Program-made: the position numbers and the translations under genes | The notes under the pieces: generated by a model | What the model was told of the DNA's origin: nothing | The model's database searches: none | Seen by the model: only the letters and a program-made list of their open reading frames with translations | Part shown: piece by piece, positions 39,961-51,059 of the stretch | Layout of the letters: every line of letters begins with the position of its first letter | How positions within the stretch are numbered: position 1 is the stretch's first letter | Source of the DNA: Aliivibrio sp. S3MY1 | Lineage (GTDB): Bacteria > Pseudomonadota > Gammaproteobacteria > Enterobacterales > Vibrionaceae | Direction of reading: 5' to 3' | NCBI RefSeq assembly: GCF_028765575.1 | Contig: NZ_JARACO010000018.1 | Span: 1-64,000 of the forward strand | DNA: 64,000 nucleotides

Positions 39961-42900
39961 TTACGCTTTTACATGCCTATTCAACACCGCTCTTAACTTT
40001 AAAGGTTTAACCGGTTTTGCAATAAACCCAAAGCCATTGCTTTTAATACTTGCCAATAAATCATCGGTTTTATCCGCACTGATCATCACCCCTTCAAATG
40101 CATTCCCTAAACGCAAACGACACTGCTGTAGGACTTCTAAACCGGTTCTATCATTATCTAATCGATAATCAGAAAAGATAACATCAGGAACCCAGCCTTC
40201 TTCCAAACATTGTAAACTGCTCATTAAATCGGTTGCCGTTTTCACTTCGCAACCCCAACGAGACACCAATGATTCCATACCAATAAGAATGTCTGGTTCA
40301 TTATCCACGCATAACACACGAACAAAACTTAATGGCAATTCAGGCTTTTGCTCTACCGTAGACTCATTGCTCTCAAGCAGTACACCTCTATTAAGAGTGA
40401 CTGAAAATACCGAGCCTTGATTAAGCCATGAACGTAATGAAATCGTATGGCCAAGTACATGAGAAATACCGCGAGCAATGGCAAGTCCCAATCCTAATCC
40501 TTGATCTGCTCGATTTTGATCAACACGGGTAAACTCATCAAAAATAGCCTGCTGTTTCTCTTTTGGAATACCAATTCCGCTGTCCCATACATCAATACGG
40601 ATTTTGCCTTTAACTCTTCTTGCTCCAAGTACCACTTTACCTTGTGGATTATATCGAAATGCATTGGTTAGAAAGTTTTGCACCACTCGACGCAGTAATT
40701 TTGGATCAGACTCTACGACTACATTCGAGTGAATAACCGAGAAATCAATTCCTTGTTGTTTCGCTAATGCGCCAAATTCTGCCTCTAAATTGGAAAACAG
40801 ACTGCTCAATGAAAAACCTTGAACGTGTGTCTCTAACTTACCAGCTTCTAGACGAGAGATATCTAATAAGTCACCAATCAGCTCTTCTGCTGCACCTAAT
40901 GCACTCTCAATGTGACCAGATATTTTTTTGGTTTCAGCTTCTTTTGCCACTTCACTCAATGAAGAAGCAAACAAACGCGCTGCATTTAAAGGTTGCATTA
41001 AATCATGACTAACGGCGGCGAGTAGACGACTTTTTGATTGAGAAGCTAATTCTGCACTTTGGGTTGCACCAACCAATCGTTGGTTTAATTTTTCTAACTC
41101 TTTAGTTCGTTCGTGAACGCGCGACTCGAGGGTTTCATTAGTCTCTTTTAATGCTTTTTCTGCCTGCCGAAATACAGTGATATCCGTAAAACTCATTACA
41201 AATCCACCACTGGGCATCGGGTTCCCTTGCACTTCAATAACCTGGCCATCAGGGCGAATACGAGAAGAGACATGACGAGTTCCTCGCTCTAAATGCTCCA
41301 CTCGTCGTTGAACGTGTATTTCAGGATCACCCGGTCCACACAAACCTTGCTCTGCATTGTGGCGGATCACATCAGCTATCGGTCTACCCACTTGAATTAA
41401 TCCTGAAGGGAAAGTAAATAACTCCAAGTAACGTTGATTCCATGCAACCAATTTCATCTGCTTATCAACCACGGCGATCCCTTGGCTAATGTGCTCAATC
41501 GCCCCTTGCAATAAACCACGGCTAAAATCATACAACTCAGAGGCTTCATCAACGATGGTTGCCACCTCTTCCAACTGCATATTTCTGCCTTGTAATGCTG
41601 AAGTCAGAACCAAACGAGAAGAAGAAGCACCAAATACGCCAGCCAGTACACGCTCGGTATGGCGAATTAGTGCAGAGCTTGCCTGTTGTTGCGGCAATGA
41701 GGATTCATCATGCTGTTGAGAGAATTGGCGGAAGGCTTTTTGAGCTCGGCGGCGACCAACAAATCGCGAAGCCAACATTTCCAACTCACCAACCGTCACT
41801 CGAGTTTGATAAACACTGATATCTTCATTTTCAGGTAAAGGGGCGCCAACAAATGCAGCCGCTTGTAAACGCTCGCTTAATGATGCCCGAGAGATTGATG
41901 AAACAAGAATAAATAATAGAGTGTTAAGCCCTAAACTGAGCATCATGCCCCAATCTGAGGTTTTCACCTGTAGCCATTCAGAAGGAGTGATTAACCATAA
42001 TAAAACGTTACTTTCAGCGCTGCCTGCTAACATTTGAGTTTGGCTCATCAGAGTAACAACCCAAATTAAAAATCCGATAATTAACCCTGCATACACGCCT
42101 TTTTTGTTGGCATTTCGCCAATACAGCCCACCAATTAACGCCGGTGCAAATTGAGCTATGGCCGCAAAAGCTAATAAGCCAATGACCGACAGTGAATCAA
42201 TCGAATCAAGTGCTTGATAAAATCCCCACGCGGCTAATAACAATAAGAGAATAAGCACGCGTCTAATCATTACTAATAATTTAGAAAAATGTCCGAACGA
42301 TCGTCCTGTGGTTTTTACTCGACGTAATAGCAAAGGTAAAACTAAATCATTTGATACCATAATCGCCAGTGCGATAGTAGATACGATAACCATGCCACTG
42401 GCGGCGGAGGTTCCACCAACAAAAGCCAGTAATGCCATATTCTCAGCACCGACCGATAATGGCACGCTAATAACAAAACTATCACTAACCCCACCAGAGA
42501 GCAGAGCTTGTCCTGCCCACGAAATAGGCAGTACAAATAGACCGATCAAAAACAAGTAGAGTGGAAATACCCAACGCGCCGTGCGTAGATCTTGCGCCTG
42601 TTCATTCTCCACTACCGTCGTATGAAATTGGCGCGGTAAACAGATTATCACCGCCATCGTTAAGATAGTATGAAACAAAAGCGTGATGATATTAGGTGAT
42701 TGGTAGGTTTCTTTGGCAATAGAAATTAAATCAACATTAGCATCAAAATACGCTAAATAAAGAATGAAACCGCCAACCGCAAAAAAGGCGACCAATTTCA
42801 CTATCGATTCAAACGCGACCGCCATCATCAAACCACGGTGATGCTCTGTGGTATCAATATGTCGAGTTCCAAAAAGAATCGTAAATACCGCAAGGGCACC

Positions 42901-43395
42901 GCCAACAAACCAAGAGACATGCCCATCTTGATAGCCTAAATCCAGAGCCAAATTAGGGGCGACAAGATCGAGTCCCATCGTGATCCCTCTTAATTGCAAT
43001 GCAATATAAGGAAGTATCCCGACCACCGCGATAATCGTAATAACACCAGCTAAACCTTGAGATTTTCCATATCGAGCCGCGATAAAATCAGCAATAGAGG
43101 TGATGTGCTCTCGCTTTGCAATTAAGATAATTCTGGCTAAAAAACGCCATGCAAATACAAACACAAAAATGGGAGCAAGATAAATGGGAAGGAAAGACCA
43201 CGGATTACTGGTGGCTTGGCCTACGGTGCCATAAAAGGTCCATGAGGTGCAGTAGACTGCAATAGAAAGACTATAAATCCACGGGCGATACTGAGCTAAC
43301 CACCCTTTTTGCCTATCGCCATACCAGGCAATTAAAAATAATAACCCTAAATATGCCAGCGACACTGGCACCACAATCCATCCTTGTGTCATCAC
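39961..43395 (-). CDS. crbS: hybrid sensor histidine kinase CrbS (SSS-PAS-HK-REC)
   Basis: An 1144-aa membrane sensor of the acetate switch. Residues 1 to about 480 form a sodium:solute-symporter-like domain with about 13 helices. A PAS domain follows near 620-740 (GIAVVDKQMKLVAWNQRYLELF), then a coiled coil, the dimerisation domain with His797 (SRLLAAVSHDLMQPLNA), an ATPase domain (N-box VVQNFLTNAFRYN, G-box GLGLGLAIARG) and a C-terminal receiver with Asp1076 (FSDYRLDN). With CrbR it controls acs. Whether the symporter-like part senses or moves substrate is open. Confidence 0.93.
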   Translation of the reverse strand: MMTQGWIVVPVSLAYLGLLFLIAWYGDRQKGWLAQYRPWIYSLSIAVYCTSWTFYGTVGQATSNPWSFLPIYLAPIFVFVFAWRFLARIILIAKREHITSIADFIAARYGKSQGLAGVITIIAVVGILPYIALQLRGITMGLDLVAPNLALDLGYQDGHVSWFVGGALAVFTILFGTRHIDTTEHHRGLMMAVAFESIVKLVAFFAVGGFILYLAYFDANVDLISIAKETYQSPNIITLLFHTILTMAVIICLPRQFHTTVVENEQAQDLRTARWVFPLYLFLIGLFVLPISWAGQALLSGGVSDSFVISVPLSVGAENMALLAFVGGTSAASGMVIVSTIALAIMVSNDLVLPLLLRRVKTTGRSFGHFSKLLVMIRRVLILLLLLAAWGFYQALDSIDSLSVIGLLAFAAIAQFAPALIGGLYWRNANKKGVYAGLIIGFLIWVVTLMSQTQMLAGSAESNVLLWLITPSEWLQVKTSDWGMMLSLGLNTLLFILVSSISRASLSERLQAAAFVGAPLPENEDISVYQTRVTVGELEMLASRFVGRRRAQKAFRQFSQQHDESSLPQQQASSALIRHTERVLAGVFGASSSRLVLTSALQGRNMQLEEVATIVDEASELYDFSRGLLQGAIEHISQGIAVVDKQMKLVAWNQRYLELFTFPSGLIQVGRPIADVIRHNAEQGLCGPGDPEIHVQRRVEHLERGTRHVSSRIRPDGQVIEVQGNPMPSGGFVMSFTDITVFRQAEKALKETNETLESRVHERTKELEKLNQRLVGATQSAELASQSKSRLLAAVSHDLMQPLNAARLFASSLSEVAKEAETKKISGHIESALGAAEELIGDLLDISRLEAGKLETHVQGFSLSSLFSNLEAEFGALAKQQGIDFSVIHSNVVVESDPKLLRRVVQNFLTNAFRYNPQGKVVLGARRVKGKIRIDVWDSGIGIPKEKQQAIFDEFTRVDQNRADQGLGLGLAIARGISHVLGHTISLRSWLNQGSVFSVTLNRGVLLESNESTVEQKPELPLSFVRVLCVDNEPDILIGMESLVSRWGCEVKTATDLMSSLQCLEEGWVPDVIFSDYRLDNDRTGLEVLQQCRLRLGNAFEGVMISADKTDDLLASIKSNGFGFIAKPVKPLKLRAVLNRHVKA

Positions 43396-43519
43396 TCATC
43401 CTTGGTGATACCACTCTAGTGCCATAAAAAACGCCAGAAGGGTACAAATACTCTGTAGCACCATTCTAGCGTTATATTGTCGCTTGTTTTTTACTCAAGT
43501 TAACAAATGTGATTAATAC

Positions 43520-44665
43520 CTATTTATCGGTCACTTTATCCAATTTAATCAGTAAAGCAAAAGAGCCCATGGCCGCCATTAACCAGAAAATATTCGCTCC
43601 CCATGCTTCATAGCCCCAGCCACTTAATGTCGTCATTAGCGCAATAAATGCACCTAAAGGAATCGCATTATATAAGGCTTGCAGAGGGATCATTTTATTT
43701 TGAGGGAATCGCTGAATATATTGAATTGCCGCTAGGTGCGCCATCGCAAAAGTCACACCATGTAAAGCCTGAACAAGCACTAAAGCAAACAGTTCTGTCG
43801 TTGCTGCGGTTAACCCCCAACGAACCATCACCCCAACAGCCGCAACTTTAAATAGTGTTGATATCTTCCATCCGGCAAACAATTGCTTACTAAAAGCAAA
43901 TACCATGACCTCAGCCACAACCCCTAAACTCCATAGATAGCCAATGGTACTTTCTTGATAGCCCGACTCTTTCCAGTAGATAGAACTAAAACTGTAATAC
44001 GCTGCGTGACTGCCTTGAATTAAAGAAACCAAAATAATGAATTTTAAGACTGGAGCTTCGCTTAATAGCGCAAGTAATGGTGGGCGAGTTTGATCTTCAT
44101 CTGATACCGATACAGGCATGGGGTTTGGGTTTCGCATCACTAAAAATAACGCCGCTAATATCCCTGCGATCGCAGTATACACGATCATGTCAGTACCGAA
44201 CCCTGACACTAAATATCCAACAACCGTAGAGCCCGCAATAAAACTCACTGAGCCCCATAAACGAGTTCGCCCATAATCCAATAAATTATTCTTCGCGTAA
44301 TAGTTTGTCATCGCATCAGACAATGGAACGGCAGGACCACAAGATAAATTAAAGAGCACGGTAACAAATGCCATCCACCAGAAACTTCCCCCATTAATTA
44401 AAAACAGACCAAGGGCGATTAATGAGGCGAGAGTAAGAATTCGTAACGCGGGCAGTAAATATTCCACTTTATGCAAACGAGGAGTTATCACCAAGTTGGC
44501 TACACAGCGTGTCGCAAAACCTAAACCAATTAAGACACCGATATCTCCAGCAGATACGCCTTGGTCTTCAAACCACAGTGCCCAAAATGGTAAATAGACA
44601 CCATAGGCAAAAAAGAATCCACCAAAGTATTGAGAGATCCAAGCAAAAGGAGAAACGCGAAACAT
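43520..44665 (-). CDS. MFS transporter, HcaT (3-phenylpropionate)-like
   Basis: A 381-aa permease with about 12 hydrophobic helices. It is similar along its length to E. coli HcaT: FFFAYGVYLPFWALWFEDQGV near the start, DYGRTRLWGSVSFI near residue 130, LIQGSHAAYYSFSSIYWKESGY near 212-233 and YLWSLGVVAEVMVFA after it. The true substrate is not known. ATG 44665 is preferred to the in-frame TTG at 44677. It is divergent from acs, and the shared 495-bp region contains acetate-switch-like motifs. Confidence 0.85.
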   Translation of the reverse strand: MFRVSPFAWISQYFGGFFFAYGVYLPFWALWFEDQGVSAGDIGVLIGLGFATRCVANLVITPRLHKVEYLLPALRILTLASLIALGLFLINGGSFWWMAFVTVLFNLSCGPAVPLSDAMTNYYAKNNLLDYGRTRLWGSVSFIAGSTVVGYLVSGFGTDMIVYTAIAGILAALFLVMRNPNPMPVSVSDEDQTRPPLLALLSEAPVLKFIILVSLIQGSHAAYYSFSSIYWKESGYQESTIGYLWSLGVVAEVMVFAFSKQLFAGWKISTLFKVAAVGVMVRWGLTAATTELFALVLVQALHGVTFAMAHLAAIQYIQRFPQNKMIPLQALYNAIPLGAFIALMTTLSGWGYEAWGANIFWLMAAMGSFALLIKLDKVTDK

Positions 44666-44805
44666 GACAATGTCCAAAGGGAATAAAAGAGACGTTCATT
44701 ATGGCATTGTATGGGTTTATAAAAAGGGAAAACAAAAGAAAAGAAAACTGCACCTTTTAAAATGTGACTTCGCCTTCAAATTTTACATCTTTTATGAAAA
44801 CGCTA

Positions 44806-44815
44806 GACTAAAGCC
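44806..44815. promoter_or_regulatory. distal GACTAAAG element upstream of acs
   Basis: TAGACTAAAGCC, with the 10-bp core at 44806-44815, lies about 345 bp before acs and 141 bp before the divergent MFS gene. The rest of 44666-45160 holds no supported gene. Confidence 0.4.
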
Positions 44816-45019
44816 GCTTTCATTCTTAGCTGATTTCTAGCGAGAATAGGAAGAGACTTACTGCGCCATCGCTTACATATGATAAAAAAATATAAAGAGT
44901 GGCTTGGTTGCGCCACTTGCTCACCCTTTAGCTAAAATAAGAAATGCACACAGTTACTGATCTGCGTCTCAAAAATCAACACTCACTGCCCTGATAATTC
45001 AGTAAACCCTTCTTTCTCT

Positions 45020-45029
45020 GACTAAAGTC
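45020..45029. promoter_or_regulatory. proximal GACTAAAGTC palindrome upstream of acs
   Basis: GACTAAAGTC is the best-preserved GACT-NN-AGTC palindrome of the set, 132-141 bp before the acs ATG. It is a candidate CrbR operator. Confidence 0.5.
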
Positions 45030-45160
45030 TAATTGTTGAAAAACCATTTCTAACCGAAAGTAATATCAACCCTACCAATAAAAAAGCAGAGCCAATGATG
45101 GTGCTGCAATGAAATCCAGTCATAAATTGGATATTTGCTGTATTCACAAGGAGAAACAAC

Positions 45161-47110
45161 ATGAGTGACATTCACGTATACCCAGTCAATCAAGACATCG
45201 CAATCAATGCCCATGCAGATGAAGATAAATACCGTGAAATGTATCAGCAATCCGTGATTAATCCCGAAGCATTTTGGCGTGAACATGGACAAATTGTGGA
45301 TTGGATAACTCCTTATACCAAAGTAAAAAACACCTCTTTCGATACTGGTCATGTAAATATTAAATGGTTTGAAGATGGCGAGTTAAATGTCTCAGCAAAC
45401 TGTATTGATCGCCACCTTGCTACTCGTGGTGACGACGTTGCAATCATCTGGGAAGGCGATGATCCTCAAGATGACGCCTCAATTACCTTCAACGAACTTC
45501 ATGAACAAGTATGTAAATTTTCAAATGCACTAAAAAGCCAAGGAGTACGTAAAGGCGATGTGGTTTGTATTTATATGCCAATGGTGGCTGAAGCTGCTGT
45601 TGCTATGCTTGCTTGTACTCGTATCGGCGCGGTTCATACTGTTGTTTTTGGCGGTTTCTCCCCTGAAGCACTAGCAGGACGAATTGTTGATTCCGATGCA
45701 AAAGTCGTGATTACTGCAGATGAAGGTGTTCGTGGCGGACGCACAGTTCCACTAAAAAATAACGTGGATGATGCTTTAAATAACCCTGCAGTTACCACGA
45801 TTGAAAAAGTTGTTGTGTTCCAACGTACAGGTAATGACATTGAATGGACTGAAAGTCGTGATGTTTGGTGGCATGAAGCAACCGCAATGGCTTCTTCGCA
45901 TTGTGAACCTGAAGCGATGAATGCAGAAGATCCTCTTTTCATTCTTTATACCTCAGGCTCAACAGGTAAACCAAAAGGCGTATTACATACCACTGGCGGC
46001 TATCTTGTTTATGCAGCCATGACTTTCAAATATATTTTTGATTACCAAGAAGGGGAAGTATTCTGGTGTACTGCCGATGTTGGTTGGATCACAGGGCACA
46101 CTTATCTTATTTATGGTCCATTAGCGAATGGGGCGAAAACCATTTTATTTGAAGGCGTACCTAACTACCCAAGCACCAGCCGTATGAGTGAAGTAGTAGA
46201 TAAACACAACGTAAATATTCTTTATACTGCACCTACCGCAATCAGAGCATTAATGGCTCACGGTAAAGAAGCGATAGAAGGCACATCAAGAAGCTCTCTT
46301 CGAGTTATGGGATCGGTCGGTGAACCTATAAATCCTGAAGCATGGGAGTGGTATTACAACACTATTGGTGACGCTCGCTGTCCAATCGTTGATACCTGGT
46401 GGCAAACTGAAACGGGTGGAATATTAATATCTCCACTACCTGGTGCAACAGCATTAAAACCAGGTTCAGCAACTCGTCCATTCTTTGGTGTTCAACCGGC
46501 TCTGGTTGATAACATGGGTAACCTCATTGAAGGTGCTGCCGATGGTAATTTAGTTATTACTGATTCTTGGCCGGGACAAATGCGCACTATCTACGGTGAT
46601 CATGAGCGTTTTGAACAAACTTACTTCTCAACGTTTAAAGGTATGTATTTTACCAGCGATGGCGCTAGACGTGACGATGATGGATATTATTGGATCACTG
46701 GTCGTGTTGATGACGTATTAAATGTCTCTGGTCACCGAATGGGAACCGCTGAAGTAGAATCAGCCTTAGTCGCTTTTGATAAAATAGCAGAGGCCGCGAT
46801 TGTTGGCGTTCCTCATGATATTAAAGGGCAAGCCATTTATGCCTACATCACGCTAAACTCTGGAGAAATACCAAGCGCAGAACTGCATAAAGAAGTAAAA
46901 GATTGGGTTAAAAAAGAAATTGGACCTATCGCAACCCCTGATTTTCTACACTGGACCGATTCATTACCAAAAACACGTTCAGGAAAAATCATGCGTCGTA
47001 TTCTTCGTAAGATTGCCACTGGTGACACTTCAAATCTAGGAGATACCTCAACTCTTGCCGATCCAAGAGTGGTTGATAAGCTGATTGAAGAACAAAGAAA
47101 AATTGCCTAA
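45161..47110 (+). CDS. acs: acetyl-CoA synthetase
   Basis: AMP-forming enzyme that activates acetate to acetyl-CoA for uptake and growth on acetate. The 649-aa protein has the P-loop-like [12 protein letters not shown] (near residues 264-275), [10 protein letters not shown] near 412-421, and the catalytic Lys609 in TRSGKIMRR. Lys609 is the regulatory acetylation site of the Salmonella enzyme. AAGGAG precedes the ATG. CrbS/CrbR control of acs is established in Vibrio; here it is supported by the shared upstream motif. Confidence 0.98.
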   Translation: MSDIHVYPVNQDIAINAHADEDKYREMYQQSVINPEAFWREHGQIVDWITPYTKVKNTSFDTGHVNIKWFEDGELNVSANCIDRHLATRGDDVAIIWEGDDPQDDASITFNELHEQVCKFSNALKSQGVRKGDVVCIYMPMVAEAAVAMLACTRIGAVHTVVFGGFSPEALAGRIVDSDAKVVITADEGVRGGRTVPLKNNVDDALNNPAVTTIEKVVVFQRTGNDIEWTESRDVWWHEATAMASSHCEPEAMNAEDPLFILYTSGSTGKPKGVLHTTGGYLVYAAMTFKYIFDYQEGEVFWCTADVGWITGHTYLIYGPLANGAKTILFEGVPNYPSTSRMSEVVDKHNVNILYTAPTAIRALMAHGKEAIEGTSRSSLRVMGSVGEPINPEAWEWYYNTIGDARCPIVDTWWQTETGGILISPLPGATALKPGSATRPFFGVQPALVDNMGNLIEGAADGNLVITDSWPGQMRTIYGDHERFEQTYFSTFKGMYFTSDGARRDDDGYYWITGRVDDVLNVSGHRMGTAEVESALVAFDKIAEAAIVGVPHDIKGQAIYAYITLNSGEIPSAELHKEVKDWVKKEIGPIATPDFLHWTDSLPKTRSGKIMRRILRKIATGDTSNLGDTSTLADPRVVDKLIEEQRKIA

Positions 47111-47166
47111 GTAAATCTATTTACTAACACCAACCTCTAGAGTAAAAACTCTGAACAAGGTATTTG

Positions 47167-47197
47167 GTCGCTATTAGTCATAATAGCGACTTTTTTC
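47167..47197 (+). terminator. acs terminator
   Basis: GTCGCTATTA (47167-47176) pairs with TAATAGCGAC (47181-47190), loop GTCA, then TTTTTT. Confidence 0.85.
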
Positions 47198-47456
47198 TTG
47201 TGACTTCTAGCTCAAATTTACAGAACTGTTAGTCCTTTCCTCACTAACTTACTAATAAACAAAATCAAAAACTGTATAATTGCTCAACAAATTAGACAGT
47301 ATTTGTTAACTAACAAATCAAATTACGGAACTTTACTGCCCTCTTTGCTTCTTATTATCACATTTGAGTCAAAATATGTTTTATCCTCTTCTCATCAAAG
47401 TGAGAACTTAGAGCTGATAAGACCAGTATTTTGCTGCGATTTGCTGTGATATTGTC

Positions 47457-47462
47457 TATAAT
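47457..47462 (+). promoter_or_regulatory. -10 element of a probable aroQ promoter
   Basis: TATAAT matches the consensus exactly, 110 bp before the aroQ ATG. The nearest -35-like TTGCTG (47431-47436) has a spacer of 20, which is long. The remaining part of 47111-47571 is A/T-rich and shows no gene. Confidence 0.4.
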
Positions 47463-47571
47463 TGCTTTTTATGAGTATTTGTAAGGCAATATTTGCAAAA
47501 ACGCATTAAATCGAATATAAAAATCATGCTTTTTTTACTTCAATCGCAAGAACAAGGAATTTAGCATCACA

Positions 47572-48021
47572 ATGTCGACTCAATCACGAATTTTAGTTCT
47601 CAATGGACCGAATCTAAACTTATTAGGTCTTCGAGAGCCTGCACATTATGGCAATCAAAATTTAGAGCAAATTGTTAATTCTCTCACTATTCAAGCCAAT
47701 GCGTTGAATATTGAACTTGAGCATTTACAGTCAAATCGTGAATATGAGTTGATTGAAGCAATTCATAATGCTTATCAAAACATTGATTTCATTATCATCA
47801 ATCCCGCAGCGTTTACACATACTAGTGTCGCTTTACGCGATGCATTGCTTGGGGTTGATATTCCTTTTATTGAAGTACATTTATCAAATGTCCATGCTCG
47901 CGAACCTTTCCGCCACCACTCTTATCTTTCAGATAAAGCGCTTGGTGTGATTTGTGGTTTAGGCGCTGATGGCTACGAATTTGCTTTGAATGCAGCAGCA
48001 AAACGTCTGCGTTCAAATTAA
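47572..48021 (+). CDS. aroQ: type II 3-dehydroquinate dehydratase
   Basis: Third step of the shikimate pathway. The 149-aa protein has the class II signatures [13 protein letters not shown] near residues 12-24 (with the catalytic loop Arg/Tyr), [16 protein letters not shown] near 78-93 and [20 protein letters not shown] near 102-121. Type II is normally a dodecamer. It is upstream of accBC, as in many gammaproteobacteria. Confidence 0.97.
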   Translation: MSTQSRILVLNGPNLNLLGLREPAHYGNQNLEQIVNSLTIQANALNIELEHLQSNREYELIEAIHNAYQNIDFIIINPAAFTHTSVALRDALLGVDIPFIEVHLSNVHAREPFRHHSYLSDKALGVICGLGADGYEFALNAAAKRLRSN

Positions 48022-48051
48022 TCACTGAATATAAACAGAAGAGATTACACA

Positions 48052-48507
48052 ATGGATATCCGCAAAATTAAAAAACTGATTGAACTAGTTGAAGAATCTG
48101 GCATTGCTGAACTTGAGATCTCTGAAGGTGAAGAATCAGTACGCATCAGCCGTGCTGTTGCACCAATGGCTCAATTAGCACCAATGCAAGCAGTTGCAGC
48201 TCCTGCACCTGTAGCGGCTCCAATCGCAGCTCCAATCGCAGCTCCTGTTGCTGATGCTCCTGCTGAAGTTGCTGGTCATAAAGTTTGCTCTCCAATGGTT
48301 GGTACGTTCTATGGCGCTTCAAGCCCTGATGCAAAACCATTTGTTAAAGTTGGCCAACAAGTAACTGCTGGTGATACATTATGTATCATTGAAGCAATGA
48401 AAATGATGAACCAAATTGAAGCAGACAAATCTGGTGTTGTTACCGCGATTCTAGTTGAAGACGGTAACCCGGTTGAGTTTGATCAACCTCTTGTTATCAT
48501 CGAATAA
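48052..48507 (+). CDS. accB: biotin carboxyl carrier protein of acetyl-CoA carboxylase
   Basis: Carries biotin between the carboxylase and transcarboxylase sites in the first step of fatty-acid synthesis. The 151-aa protein has an N-terminal helix region, an Ala/Pro-rich flexible linker (about residues 40-75) and the biotinyl domain with the EAMKMMN motif, whose Lys is biotinylated (near 117). The linker DNA contains a tandem 12-bp repeat (48217-48240). accC follows 11 nt later. Confidence 0.97.
   Translation: MDIRKIKKLIELVEESGIAELEISEGEESVRISRAVAPMAQLAPMQAVAAPAPVAAPIAAPIAAPVADAPAEVAGHKVCSPMVGTFYGASSPDAKPFVKVGQQVTAGDTLCIIEAMKMMNQIEADKSGVVTAILVEDGNPVEFDQPLVIIE
48217..48240 (+). repeat. 12-bp tandem repeat in the accB linker
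   Basis: GCTCCAATCGCA occurs twice in perfect tandem and encodes the Ala-Pro-Ile-Ala linker unit. Confidence 0.7.
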
Positions 48508-48518
48508 TAGAGGCCTCT

Positions 48519-49862
48519 ATGTTAGATAAATTAGTTATCGCAAACCGTGGTGAAATTGCACTACGTATCTTGCGTGCATGTAAAGAACTTGGCATCAAAA
48601 CCGTGGCGGTACACTCTACCGCTGACCGTGACTTGAAACACGTTCTACTTGCTGATGAAACGATTTGTATTGGTCCAGCTCGTGGTATCGACAGTTACCT
48701 AAATATTCCTCGCATTATCAGTGCAGCTGAAGTAACTGGTGCTGTTGCCGTTCACCCAGGCTATGGCTTCCTTTCTGAAAATGCAGATTTTGCTGAGCAA
48801 GTTGAACGTTCTGGCTTTATCTTTGTTGGTCCAAAAGCGGAAACTATCCGCATGATGGGTGACAAAGTATCAGCAATCACTTCAATGAAAAAAGCAGGCG
48901 TACCTTGTGTACCAGGCTCTGACGGCCCATTAGATGATGATGATGCTAAGAACAAAGCTCATGCAAAACGTATTGGTTTTCCTGTAATCATCAAAGCCTC
49001 TGGCGGCGGCGGTGGTCGTGGTATGCGTGTTGTTCGTGCAGAAAAAGATCTTGTTGAAGCAATTGCAATGACTCGCGCAGAAGCAAAAGCATGTTTCAAT
49101 AATGACATGGTTTACATGGAAAAATTCCTTGAAAACCCTCGTCACATTGAAGTTCAAATTCTTGCTGATGGCCAAGGTAATGCTATTCACCTTGGTGAGC
49201 GTGACTGTTCTATGCAACGTCGTCACCAAAAAGTGGTTGAAGAAGCTCCGGCTCCTGGCATCACTGAAGAGATGCGTAAATACATCGGTGATCGTTGTAC
49301 TCGTGCGTGTATCGAAATTGGTTACCGTGGTGCTGGTACGTTTGAATTCCTATATGAAAATGGCGAGTTCTACTTCATTGAGATGAATACACGTATTCAA
49401 GTTGAGCACACGATTACTGAAATGGTAACGGGTATCGACTTAGTAAAAGAGCAACTGCGTATTGCTGCTGGCCAACCATTATCTTATACCCAAGATGATA
49501 TTAAGCTACGTGGCCACTCTATTGAGTGTCGTATTAATGCTGAAGACCCAGTTAAATTCTTACCATCTCCAGGTAAGATCACGCGCTTCCATGCTCCAGG
49601 TGGTATGGGTGTTCGTTGGGAGTCTCACATCTATACAGGCTACACAGTGCCACCACACTACGATTCAATGATCGGTAAGCTAATTACTTACGGTGAGAAC
49701 CGTGATGTTGCTATTGCTCGTATGAAGAACGCATTAAGTGAAATGATTATTGAAGGTATTAACGTAAATACGTCTCTTCAACTATCAATTATGAACGATG
49801 AGAACTTCCAACACGGTGGGGCTAACATTCATTACCTTGAGAAAAAATTAGGCCTTCAATAA
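48519..49862 (+). CDS. accC: biotin carboxylase of acetyl-CoA carboxylase
   Basis: ATP-dependent carboxylation of biotin on AccB. The 447-aa protein has [18 protein letters not shown] at residues 8-25, [15 protein letters not shown], the glycine-rich ATP loop [14 protein letters not shown] near 159-172, and the catalytic [17 protein letters not shown] near 287-303. It is cotranscribed with accB. Confidence 0.98.
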   Translation: MLDKLVIANRGEIALRILRACKELGIKTVAVHSTADRDLKHVLLADETICIGPARGIDSYLNIPRIISAAEVTGAVAVHPGYGFLSENADFAEQVERSGFIFVGPKAETIRMMGDKVSAITSMKKAGVPCVPGSDGPLDDDDAKNKAHAKRIGFPVIIKASGGGGGRGMRVVRAEKDLVEAIAMTRAEAKACFNNDMVYMEKFLENPRHIEVQILADGQGNAIHLGERDCSMQRRHQKVVEEAPAPGITEEMRKYIGDRCTRACIEIGYRGAGTFEFLYENGEFYFIEMNTRIQVEHTITEMVTGIDLVKEQLRIAAGQPLSYTQDDIKLRGHSIECRINAEDPVKFLPSPGKITRFHAPGGMGVRWESHIYTGYTVPPHYDSMIGKLITYGENRDVAIARMKNALSEMIIEGINVNTSLQLSIMNDENFQHGGANIHYLEKKLGLQ

Positions 49863-49899
49863 GACGCTAATTTTATTCTTTTAAGTTAAAGAAATAAAT

Positions 49900-49933
49900 A
49901 AAGGCCGTGAGTGATTACACTCACGGCCTTTTT
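49900..49933 (+). terminator. accBC terminator
   Basis: AAAGGCCGTGAGTG (49900-49913) pairs with CACTCACGGCCTTT (49918-49931), loop ATTA, T-run after. Confidence 0.85.
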
Positions 49934-49979
49934 CTATGATAAAATTCGCCGATATTTTCAACTAAATAAAGTGATCCCC

Positions 49980-50864
49980 ATGCCTTGGATTCAAGTAAAA
50001 CTAAACGCAACCTCTGAAAATGCTGAACAAATCAGTGACATGCTAATGGAAGAGACCGGTGCTCTTTCAGTAACTTTTTTAGATGCTAAAGACGTACCTA
50101 TTTTTGAGCCTCTTCCTGGAGAGACCCGTTTATGGGGCGAAACGGATATTGTTGCACTTTATGATGCAGAAACCGACATGGATTTAGTGATTGCACAGTT
50201 AAAAGCAAGCTCAGTACTTGATGAAAATTTTGCTTATAAAGTAGAGCAATTAGAAGACAAAGACTGGGAACGCGAGTGGATGGACAACTTCCACCCTATG
50301 AAGTTTGGTGAGCGTTTATGGATTTGCCCGAGCTGGCGTGAAATCCCTGAGCCTGATGCCATTAACGTAATGCTTGACCCTGGTCTAGCGTTCGGTACAG
50401 GTACACACGCAACAACCGCACTTTGCCTTGAATGGTTAGAGAGTATCGACCTAACAGGCAAAACCGTTATCGATTTTGGTTGTGGCTCTGGCATCTTAGC
50501 GATCGCGGCGATCAAACTAGGCGCAGCGAAAGTGGTTGGGATCGACATTGATCCTCAAGCGATCACCGCTTCAAAAGAGAATGCCGCTCGTAATGGCGTT
50601 GTCGACCAACTTGAGTTATTCCTACCTCAAGACCAACCAGAAAACCTTGTAGCTGACGTTGTTGTTGCCAATATTCTTGCTGCTCCACTGCGTGAACTTT
50701 CAAGCATTATCACCGCTCATGTTGCTCCTGGTGGCGCCCTAGCAATGTCTGGTGTACTTGATACTCAAGCACTCAATGTCGCTTCATATTATTCTGATAA
50801 CTTCACTCTTGATGCGATTGCAGAGCAACAAGAATGGTGCAGAATCTCAGGAATTAAGAAGTAA
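49980..50864 (+). CDS. prmA: ribosomal protein L11 methyltransferase
   Basis: Trimethylates Lys and N-terminal residues of ribosomal protein L11. The 294-aa protein (E. coli 293) has [17 protein letters not shown] at the start, [20 protein letters not shown] near residues 133-152, the SAM motif [15 protein letters not shown] near 163-177 and [10 protein letters not shown] near 226-235. The longer open frame from 49911 overlaps the accBC terminator and is rejected. Confidence 0.97.
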   Translation: MPWIQVKLNATSENAEQISDMLMEETGALSVTFLDAKDVPIFEPLPGETRLWGETDIVALYDAETDMDLVIAQLKASSVLDENFAYKVEQLEDKDWEREWMDNFHPMKFGERLWICPSWREIPEPDAINVMLDPGLAFGTGTHATTALCLEWLESIDLTGKTVIDFGCGSGILAIAAIKLGAAKVVGIDIDPQAITASKENAARNGVVDQLELFLPQDQPENLVADVVVANILAAPLRELSSIITAHVAPGGALAMSGVLDTQALNVASYYSDNFTLDAIAEQQEWCRISGIKK

Positions 50865-51000
50865 CATCGCCTCAGACCTACTCCTCCTAGAAAAAAATTC
50901 AATGCCTCAATACTAAATTTGAGGCATAAAACCGTCTAATTGACTGAAATATAAACAAATTGCATAAACTATTTGTAAATGCTCAAAATTTGCTCTTTTC

Positions 51001-51033
51001 AGGCGGACAAAAAATGCGTAAAATGCGCGCCCT
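51001..51033 (+). promoter_or_regulatory. dusB-fis promoter with GC-rich discriminator
   Basis: A -10 TAAAAT (51019-51024) is followed directly by GCGCGCCC, the discriminator type of stringently controlled promoters such as E. coli fis. The matching -35 at spacing 17 (TTTTCA, 50996-51001) is weak. Confidence 0.55.
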
Positions 51034-51059
51034 TGCTGACACAAACGTGTGTGGATGTT

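Noticed and set aside
39961-43395. crbS called as a transporter
   Set aside because: The N-terminal half is symporter-like, but the same frame continues without a break into PAS, histidine kinase and receiver domains, so it is a sensor kinase.
43411-43471. Imperfect direct repeat CCAYTCTAGYG 50 bp apart upstream of crbS
   Set aside because: On the minus strand the repeats read as -10-like TAGAAT and TAGAGT, so chance or overlapping promoters explain them.
50911-50938. Inverted repeat TGCCTCAA/TTGAGGCA after prmA
   Set aside because: It forms a hairpin but has no U-tract on the plus strand, so I did not call a terminator.
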